A program made the position numbers and the translations under genes. Shown here piece by piece: positions 57,533 through 64,000 of a DNA stretch of 64,000 nucleotides. Position 1 is the first letter of the stretch, and the number at the start of each line of letters is the position of its first letter. This DNA comes from an uncultured Clostridia bacterium. GTDB taxonomy: Bacteria > Bacillota > Clostridia > Oscillospirales > Acutalibacteraceae. The notes beneath the pieces were generated by a model. It was not told the DNA's origin, ran no database searches, and was given only the letters and a program-made list of their open reading frames with translations. Location of the stretch: positions 1-64,000 of the forward strand of contig CANROX010000003.1 of the NCBI GenBank assembly GCA_947632335.1, in the 5' to 3' direction.

Positions 57533-58759
57533 CTACTGTGTTACTTGCTGTGTAGCAACTTTGTTTATATATGCATTTAAGGTGTTCCTTGTAGCTTCTT
57601 TGTGCCTTTGTGATATATCTGTGTAGATGTCCATTGTTGTTGAAAATTGAGCGTGCCCCAATAAATCCTGACTGTCCTTTGCAGATATTCCGGCATCAAA
57701 TAATATGGCTGAATAAGAATGACGGAGCATATGCGGCGTAATTTCAGTTAATCCAGTTTCCTCTTTGTATTTATTCCAGAGTCTTGTTAATTTACTGTTA
57801 AGAAAATATTTGCCATTATCACTGAACACTATATCGTTTTTATTTCCCTTGACAGGTTCAAGTTTTTCCGCAAGACAATCAAGTAGAATAACTTTCCTTT
57901 TTCCTTTTTCTGTTTTAGGTGATTTAATATGAGGGTCATTGCTATGCCAGGAAATAGATTTATCTACCGTGATTTCTTTATTTTTAAAATCAATATCTTT
58001 CCATTGTAAAGCCATTACTTCACCTCTGCGCAAACCGGTATAGAGTATAAAGTATGCTAATAATCCGCATTGTGTAGATGTACTTGTTTTCACTATTTCT
58101 ATCTCTTCTGCTGTTAGACCTCGTCTGTGCTCCCTTTTTAGTCCTTTGGGTACTCGTACAAAAGAGCATGGATTTTGATTTGTATAACCCATTCTACAGG
58201 CAAAATCAAATATCATACTAACAATAGAAAGATATCCAACATAGGTTTTATACCCCCAGGATTTAGGAAAGTTTTTTAAATATCGCTCTATATCAAAATA
58301 TTCAATCCGTGTTACAGGTGTTTTTGCAAAGTGTTCTGCTGCCCTTTTTAGTTTAGACCTATATGATACCTGTGTACTATATGCTAAGGTATCAAAACAA
58401 CTATCTTTCCATTCTTCTGCAACTTTTTCAAACGGAATACCGTTATTTTTCAAATCTTCTTCTCTATTGTAATCCAATATTTTCTGTGTAACTTCCTTTT
58501 CTGTTTTACCTCTGAACATTTTTCTTTTTCCGTCAATAGATATTGATTTCTCATAAAGACCGTCCGGACGGCGATACATTTTTTCTTGTTTTTGCTTTGT
58601 TCCGCAGTGATTGCAAAATTTAGAGTTGTCCGGAATAGATTTCCTGCATTTTTTACATCTCATATTAACACCTTTTCTTGAAAATGGGCGCAAAAATTCC
58701 TCGTCCTTGTAATTATCTTTTGCAAGAATTACACTAGTCTCAAACACTTGTTGTGTCAT
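57533..58759 (-). CDS. int: Tyrosine-type site-specific integrase with N-terminal zinc-ribbon
   Basis: CKKCRKSIPDNSKFCNHCGTKQ; LRRGEVMALQWKDID; HMLRHSYSAILFDAGISAKDSQDLLGHAQFSTTMDIY. Confidence 0.94.
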   Translation of the reverse strand: MTQQVFETSVILAKDNYKDEEFLRPFSRKGVNMRCKKCRKSIPDNSKFCNHCGTKQKQEKMYRRPDGLYEKSISIDGKRKMFRGKTEKEVTQKILDYNREEDLKNNGIPFEKVAEEWKDSCFDTLAYSTQVSYRSKLKRAAEHFAKTPVTRIEYFDIERYLKNFPKSWGYKTYVGYLSIVSMIFDFACRMGYTNQNPCSFVRVPKGLKREHRRGLTAEEIEIVKTSTSTQCGLLAYFILYTGLRRGEVMALQWKDIDFKNKEITVDKSISWHSNDPHIKSPKTEKGKRKVILLDCLAEKLEPVKGNKNDIVFSDNGKYFLNSKLTRLWNKYKEETGLTEITPHMLRHSYSAILFDAGISAKDSQDLLGHAQFSTTMDIYTDISQRHKEATRNTLNAYINKVATQQVTQ

Positions 58760-58817
58760 TATACCCGTTGTGATGGTTTCTGCTCTATCCTGTTGGTGCA
58801 GGGTAGGGCGTATTGTT

Positions 58818-59411
58818 TTATATAACTTTTTGTACTTTTATTTTGTATTTATTATCAATTATTGGTCTAAATTTTTCCAAAAGTTTTTTATCATCTTCCG
58901 TATAAGACCACACATTTGAACTTAAAGTTTTAATTCTTTTGTCTGCCGCTGTAAGTGAACAATTAAAATTGTTGTATATATCATTTATGTTTATTGCTCC
59001 TTTTTTGCATTTGGACATATATACTAACGCTATTTCAGGAGTAATAATTTGCGCAGCAAAATAATGAGCTTCAATTTCTTCAACTCTGCCATCTTTTTTG
59101 TGTCCTAAATATATATGCCCTACTTCATGTGTAATTCCCCAGTGTTTCCTTTCTTCGTATTCCTCACTATCATCATATAATATTATGTTTAATTCACTAT
59201 TTAGAGATTTAATGACATAGCACCCGCTAAGTTCATCACAAGAAAAATATGATATAGGTTTTTCCACTACTTTTGCGTAATTTTGGATAGAATCAATTAT
59301 TATGTTTTTATCAAATTTAAAGTTTCTTATATCTATATGTAAACTGTTAATATCTTGCTGTAACAATAATTTTGTCGCTTCTGATTGGGCTCTGCAAAAA
59401 TCAGGTTCCAT
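58818..59411 (-). CDS. ImmA/IrrE family metallopeptidase
   Basis: HWGITHEVGHIYLGHKKDGRVEEIEAHYFAAQIITP. Confidence 0.9.
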   Translation of the reverse strand: MEPDFCRAQSEATKLLLQQDINSLHIDIRNFKFDKNIIIDSIQNYAKVVEKPISYFSCDELSGCYVIKSLNSELNIILYDDSEEYEERKHWGITHEVGHIYLGHKKDGRVEEIEAHYFAAQIITPEIALVYMSKCKKGAININDIYNNFNCSLTAADKRIKTLSSNVWSYTEDDKKLLEKFRPIIDNKYKIKVQKVI

Positions 59412-59891
59412 TTAATCCTCCTTGTTAATTCCCATTGCATCTAAATAAGTATCTATAGTGTTTTCAAAGTTTTCTATAATCCTTTTTCGTTTATCTTCAG
59501 GTATTTTTCCGAGATGTCTTGCTAATAATAAGACTTTTTTCTCATCATCACTTTGGGCAATAGGGTTATTGTTTATATCGTCTTCATCAGCAAAATTAAA
59601 ATTTTCAGTAAATTGTCCTTTATCATCAGTTTTTAGTGCTAACCAATTAGGGTCTACATCTAAAGCTTTTGCCATTGCATGTAACACAGGGATTTTTATT
59701 CTATTTATTTTTCCTGTTTCGTATCTTTGAATTGTAGACTTATTTAGCCATAAAATATCCCCCAGATTTTCTTGGGTTAAATTTAATTCTTCTCGACGAG
59801 TTTTTATTCTATTCCCTATTTCTGTTTTCTTATCTTTCATTTTATTTACCTCCCGTAAATAAATAATAACACAACAGATTGCATAACGCAA
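59412..59891 (-). CDS. XRE-family phage repressor (CI-like)
   Basis: IGNRIKTRREELNLTQENLGDILWLNKSTIQRYETGKI; likely start at internal MKDKKTEIG. Confidence 0.88.
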   Translation of the reverse strand: MRYAICCVIIYLREVNKMKDKKTEIGNRIKTRREELNLTQENLGDILWLNKSTIQRYETGKINRIKIPVLHAMAKALDVDPNWLALKTDDKGQFTENFNFADEDDINNNPIAQSDDEKKVLLLARHLGKIPEDKRKRIIENFENTIDTYLDAMGINKED

Positions 59892-59979
59892 TAAATTTTT
59901 TTATAAAAAAAATAAAAAGTTGCAAAAAGCTATTGACAATTACTGTATGCAATGTTATAATAGTGTTGCAAAACGCAAC
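59878..59979. promoter_or_regulatory. Lysogeny-switch region: repressor operators and rightward promoter
   Basis: ATTGC-N5-GCAAT (59878-59892), GTTGC-N5-GCTAT (59919-59933), GTTGC-N5-GCAAC (59965-59979); TTGACA-N17-TATAAT (59933-59961). Confidence 0.7.
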
Positions 59980-59993
59980 GAAGAGGTGAAAAC

Positions 59994-60200
59994 ATGATTA
60001 ATACCAACAAAATTAAAGGAAGAATGAAAGAACTTGAAATTACACAAGCAGATGTCGCGAAAGCGTTAAATATTGCACAGCCAACTGCTAATCAGAAAAT
60101 TAATAATGCAAGACCTTTTGACTTAGAAGAGGCGGAACTATTGGCAAATCTTTTAAAAATTAATGCTGGTGATTTTGCAACTTATTTTTTTGCAAATTAA
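59994..60200 (+). CDS. XRE-family Cro-like regulator
   Basis: MKELEITQADVAKALNIAQPTANQKINNARPFDLEEAELLANLL. Confidence 0.85.
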   Translation: MINTNKIKGRMKELEITQADVAKALNIAQPTANQKINNARPFDLEEAELLANLLKINAGDFATYFFAN

Positions 60201-60283
60201 GTTGCGAAATGCAACATTAATAAAGGGAGAAATAAGACGCCTTTTATCACATTAAAAAAACAAACAGAAAGAAGGTGAATACA

Positions 60284-60481
60284 ATGCCAAGAGAAAAGGA
60301 CCTTTATAGAGATAACTTGGAAAGGCTGGATAAGGCTTTTCCGGATCGAGAAGTACTTAGTTATATTGATATATCGAGATATACTGGTATGTCAAAATCT
60401 ACTGTTCAGAGGAGATTTCGGAGGTTAAGAAAACTTGGCGGAATATCAAAATGCACAGTTGCCAGAGAGTTGGCGGATTAA
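60284..60481 (+). CDS. Small phage HTH protein
   Basis: YIDISRYTGMSKSTVQRRFRRLRKLGGISKCTVARELA; start after SD AGAAGG. Confidence 0.65.
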   Translation: MPREKDLYRDNLERLDKAFPDREVLSYIDISRYTGMSKSTVQRRFRRLRKLGGISKCTVARELAD

Positions 60482-60498
60482 TGTAGAAATGAAGGGAA

Positions 60499-60729
60499 GT
60501 GAAAACATTGAGCAGGTCAAGTTGCAGGGGTTGTTATTTCTACCGACCTTTATCTGGTTGTAAACCAAATGTACTAGGATACGGATGTCATTATCTTCTA
60601 ATGACAGGCGAAAAAAGAGATTGCGATCCTGCGAAATGCGATAAAAAACGAACACAAAAGAAAAAAAAGACCGCACAGAGGGTGGATTTTCTGTACGGCC
60701 TAATAGAATTTAACCTACTTATATTATAG
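60499..60729 (+). CDS. Small Cys-rich phage protein
   Basis: SRSSCRGCYFYRPLSGCKPNVLGYGCHYLLMTGEKRDCDPAKCDKK; true start possibly internal TTG. Confidence 0.6.
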   Translation: MKTLSRSSCRGCYFYRPLSGCKPNVLGYGCHYLLMTGEKRDCDPAKCDKKRTQKKKKTAQRVDFLYGLIEFNLLIL

Positions 60730-60762
60730 CAGATTAAGAAATAAAAATCAAGAGGAGAAACT

Positions 60763-60909
60763 ATGTTAAAGACAATTCTTAGTTGTGCATTAATATGCAC
60801 AGTATTTAACTTTCTTCTTATAGTAGTTAGTTACATATTTTCTGTTTACTATAAGTTAAGGACAGGTTGTAGTTGGAAAACAGCCTTTAAAAAATTCGAT
60901 GTTTACTAA
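60763..60909 (+). CDS. Small single-TM phage protein
   Basis: MLKTILSCALICTVFNFLLIVVSYIFSVYYKLRTGCSWKTAFKKFDVY; SD AGAGGAG. Confidence 0.5.
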   Translation: MLKTILSCALICTVFNFLLIVVSYIFSVYYKLRTGCSWKTAFKKFDVY

Positions 60910-60926
60910 AAAAGGAGTAAAAAAAT

Positions 60927-61268
60927 ATGGAAATTACAGTTAATATCAACGCCGATGTATTAGCAGAGTCAATTAACAATTTGGCAATAGCTATTAGAGA
61001 TAGCAAAATTTTAGATAGTACAAAAGATAGCACTATTCAAGCCAAAACTATGATAGGGTCGCAAAAGTTAGACCCTAAGATGGTTCAAGAGAAAGCAGAA
61101 GAAAATACGATATACAAGATTGAAGACATAAGATCTGCTTTTGCTACATTTGCCAAAGCAAAAGGCAAGGACAAGGCTAAGGAAATATTAGCAAAATTCA
61201 GTGCTAGTAAAGTCACAGAAATTAAAGAAAGAGACTACAACCAAGTGATGAAAGTATTGGAGGAATAA
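60927..61268 (+). CDS. Phage hypothetical protein
   Basis: 113 aa ORF in the early-region operon; SD AAAGGAG. Confidence 0.6.
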   Translation: MEITVNINADVLAESINNLAIAIRDSKILDSTKDSTIQAKTMIGSQKLDPKMVQEKAEENTIYKIEDIRSAFATFAKAKGKDKAKEILAKFSASKVTEIKERDYNQVMKVLEE

Positions 61269-61270
61269 CA

Positions 61271-62449
61271 ATGCCAGAAGTACATGCGAGACTTTCAGCC
61301 TCTGGGAGTAAAAAGTGGCTGAACTGTCCTGGTTCTATTCAAATGGAAGAGACTTTTCAAGATAACTCATCACTATTTGCAAAGGAAGGTACAACTGCGC
61401 ACGCATTGGGGGAGGCTAAAATTAAATTAGCTTTAAATCAGTACAACAGGGTTAAATATCATAACGCTATTAAAAACCTTGAAATTACAGAAGATATGGA
61501 AGAATACACAGAAGATTACAAAGATTTTGTAATCGAAATATTCAATGCTGCAAAAGGCAAAACTTCTGATTCATTAATTTATATTGAAAAAATGCTTGAT
61601 TTTTCTCTGTGGGTTCCGGATGGATTCGGTACCGGTGATGTAGTAATAGTGGGTGACGGCACACTTGAAATCATTGATTTAAAATACGGCAACGGCGTTA
61701 GAGTATCTGCCGAAAATAATTCACAAATGCGATTGTATGCACTGGGGGCTATAAATGCATTCGATTATCTCTATGATATTAAACAAATTAGGATGACAAT
61801 TTATCAGCCAAGAATGGATAACATCAGTACAGAAACCATTAGCATTGCTAAGTTAATAGCCTGGGGTGAAGAAGTCAGAGAGAAGGCTGCAATTGCTAAT
61901 GATGACAAGGTAACAGAATGCATTGCCGGTGATCACTGTGATTCTGGTTTCTGTAGAGCCAGGGCCGTATGCAGATCATACGCAGAAAAAAGGCAAAAAT
62001 TAGCGGTATATGATTTTAAAAGACCAGCAAAGCTATCAGTGGAAGAGATAGCCGATATTATCGACCAGGCCGATAAAATCAGTAAATGGGTCAAGACGGT
62101 TAACGATTATGCACTAGACCAAGCCCTTAACCACGGAGTAGAAATTCCAGGTTTTAAATTGGTGGAGGGCAGAAGTAACAGAAAGTATGCAAAAGATGAA
62201 TCAGAAATTGTTGCGCACCTTAAGTCTCTAGGTTATCAAGAGGATGATATTTACACGAGATCGTTAAAAACGATATCTAATATGGAAAAGTTACTAGGTA
62301 AGAAAACTTTTAATGATGTTTTGGGTGATTATGTGGTCAAGCCACAGGGCAAACCAACTCTTGTACATATTAATGATAAAAGACCGGCAATAAATTCAGT
62401 TAACCAAGCAACTGAAGACTTTAAAGATATAACAAATAAAGGAGAATAG
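61271..62449 (+). CDS. DUF2800-like phage protein (PD-(D/E)XK/Cas4-like nuclease fold)
   Basis: MPEVHARLSASGSKKWLNCPGSIQMEE...GTAAHALGEA-type; LEIIDLKYGNGVRVSAENNSQMRLYALGA; C-terminal Cys cluster. Confidence 0.82.
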   Translation: MPEVHARLSASGSKKWLNCPGSIQMEETFQDNSSLFAKEGTTAHALGEAKIKLALNQYNRVKYHNAIKNLEITEDMEEYTEDYKDFVIEIFNAAKGKTSDSLIYIEKMLDFSLWVPDGFGTGDVVIVGDGTLEIIDLKYGNGVRVSAENNSQMRLYALGAINAFDYLYDIKQIRMTIYQPRMDNISTETISIAKLIAWGEEVREKAAIANDDKVTECIAGDHCDSGFCRARAVCRSYAEKRQKLAVYDFKRPAKLSVEEIADIIDQADKISKWVKTVNDYALDQALNHGVEIPGFKLVEGRSNRKYAKDESEIVAHLKSLGYQEDDIYTRSLKTISNMEKLLGKKTFNDVLGDYVVKPQGKPTLVHINDKRPAINSVNQATEDFKDITNKGE

Positions 62450-62454
62450 TAATT

Positions 62455-63009
62455 ATGACAAATACTAATGATTCAACAAAGGTGATTACAGGTAGGGTGA
62501 GATTTTCTTATGCTCATGTATTTGAGCCTACAAGTATCAACGGCAGCGAAGAGAAATACAGTGTGTCCATTCTTATTGACAAGAAAGATACAAAGACAAT
62601 TACAGACATTGAAAAAGCTGTTGAGCTTGCAACACAAACAGGAGTTTCAAAGTTTAGTGGCAAAATTCCGGCAAAACTGAAGAAACCTCTCAGAGATGGT
62701 GATGAAGAAAGAGAAGATGATGAAAACTACAAAGGTAAGTACTTTATCAATGCAAATGCAAAGACAAGACCCGGACTTATTGATATCAATGGTAGAGCCA
62801 TTATTGACCCAACGGAATTTTACAGCGGATGCTATGGTTACGCTTCAATCACATTCTATGCATTTAATTCAAACGGTAATAAAGGTATTGCATGTGGACT
62901 TAACAATATTATGAAAACAGAGGACGGAGAGCCGCTTGGTGGTAGGGCAAAGGCAGAGGATGACTTTGCAGATTTCATTTCCGAGGATAAAGATGATTTT
63001 CTGGACTAA
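62455..63009 (+). CDS. DUF2815-like phage protein (putative ssDNA-binding)
   Basis: VITGRVRFSYAHVFEPTSINGSEEKYSVSILIDKKDTKTI; acidic C-terminus DDFADFISEDKDDFLD. Confidence 0.8.
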   Translation: MTNTNDSTKVITGRVRFSYAHVFEPTSINGSEEKYSVSILIDKKDTKTITDIEKAVELATQTGVSKFSGKIPAKLKKPLRDGDEEREDDENYKGKYFINANAKTRPGLIDINGRAIIDPTEFYSGCYGYASITFYAFNSNGNKGIACGLNNIMKTEDGEPLGGRAKAEDDFADFISEDKDDFLD

Positions 63010-64000
63010 TGAGAGAGTTAAGCATTGATATAGAAACCTATAGCAGTGTTAATCTATCAAAATCAGGTGTATATGCTTATGCAGATGCACCTGATTTTAC
63101 AATCCTACTTTTTGCATACGCATTTGATGATGAAGAAGTAAAGATAATAGATACTGCTAACGGCGAAAAGATACCTGATAATATCATTTATGAACTAACA
63201 AATAAAAAAACAATAAAAACAGCATTTAATGCGAACTTCGAACGAACCTGCTTAAAGAGATTTTTGAACAAAGAAATGCCACCGGAACAATGGCATTGTA
63301 CGATGGTACACTGTTCAGAACTAGGACTTCCAAGATCCTTGGCAAGTGTAGCTAAGGTCTTAGGTCTTCCCGAACAGAAGGATAGAGCCGGTAAGGTTTG
63401 TATTGACTTTTTTTCAAAACCTTGTAAGCCCACTAAATCTAATGGTGGCAGAACAAAAAATCTTCCGGAGCACAATAGAGAAAAGTGGGAAATTTTTAAA
63501 AACTATTGTGTGCAAGATGTAGTTGTAGAAAGAGAGATTAAACGAAAATTAGCTAAATTCCCACTACACTCGAAAGAACAAACATTATGGGAATATGACC
63601 AGAGAATAATTGACCGTGGTGTTGGTGTAGAAGTAAAGATGGTTCAAAATGCCATTAAGTATAGTACATTACACAAAGAAAAGTGCCTTGAACAATCTAG
63701 AAAGCTAACGGGTTTAAGTAATCCTAACTCTGTTGTACAGCTAAAAAAGTGGATTAAAGACAGAACTGGGGATAATTTGGACAGCCTGAATAAAAAGGCT
63801 GTTAAAGATATTTTACAGAACAGCAATGATCCACTACTCAGAAAGGTCATATCTCTTAGGTCAGAACTTTCAAAAACTTCAACAAAGAAATATGAGGCTA
63901 TGATAAATGGTATATGTAGTGATAATAGAATAAGGGGTATTCTTCAATTCTATGGTGCAAATCGTACAGGTAGATGGGCTGGAAGACTGGTCCAGGTTCA
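63009..64000 (+). CDS. Phage DNA polymerase (family A type), 3'-truncated by window edge
   Basis: Open to the window end; MRELSIDIETYSSVNLSKSGVYAYAD exonuclease start; ...GILQFYGANRTGRWAGRLVQV. Confidence 0.85.
   Translation, partial: MRELSIDIETYSSVNLSKSGVYAYADAPDFTILLFAYAFDDEEVKIIDTANGEKIPDNIIYELTNKKTIKTAFNANFERTCLKRFLNKEMPPEQWHCTMVHCSELGLPRSLASVAKVLGLPEQKDRAGKVCIDFFSKPCKPTKSNGGRTKNLPEHNREKWEIFKNYCVQDVVVEREIKRKLAKFPLHSKEQTLWEYDQRIIDRGVGVEVKMVQNAIKYSTLHKEKCLEQSRKLTGLSNPNSVVQLKKWIKDRTGDNLDSLNKKAVKDILQNSNDPLLRKVISLRSELSKTSTKKYEAMINGICSDNRIRGILQFYGANRTGRWAGRLVQV

Larger units (their letters stand above)
57473..64000. mobile_element. Left end of a tRNA-integrated prophage or related element, extends past the window
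   Basis: att core, integrase, ImmA-like peptidase, CI/Cro-type regulators, DUF2800/DUF2815-like proteins and phage DNA polymerase in order. Confidence 0.88.

Overview
64 kb chromosomal window from a low-GC Gram-positive bacterium. Dockerin modules suggest a cellulosome- or amylosome-forming gut Firmicute, Ruminococcus-like; this is inference. Left to right: 3' end of an ECF sigma factor gene and a membrane partner; flavodoxin-like reductase; gene scar; complete fructose PTS operon (fruR-fruK-fruA-ptsH-ptsI, minus strand); a tRNA-like RNA locus; Big2 surface protein; MATE transporter; frameshifted PAP2 gene; ATP-grasp protein; split sensor kinase and LytTR regulator; feoA-feoA-feoB operon; DegV; lipoprotein; amylase-family enzyme; MscS; aldo/keto reductase; complete F-type ATP synthase operon; CotH-dockerin protein; NnrE-like protein; gdhA; a cobalamin-riboswitch-led operon; csoR-copA; MacB-like ABC exporter; patatin; and the left end of a tRNA-integrated prophage or integrative element (about 57.47 kb to beyond the window). 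Two observations stand out. (1) The atpE gene encodes a 612-aa c subunit made of eight fused c-type hairpins, each keeping its carboxylate, which predicts a one-polypeptide (or two-polypeptide) rotor ring. (2) The operon at 41.0-50.0 kb, behind a cobalamin riboswitch, encodes three DUF4430-like (transcobalamin/intrinsic-factor beta-domain-like) surface proteins, one carrying a dockerin, plus two membrane-anchored alpha/alpha-toroid proteins and a full ECF transporter. It looks like a disassembled intrinsic-factor-type B12 capture system. Other points of interest: a 74-nt tRNA-Pro-like element fused to a terminator, a likely internal CopZ start inside copA, and three repeated operators in the feo locus. 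All family names come from reading the translated sequence; no database search was run.
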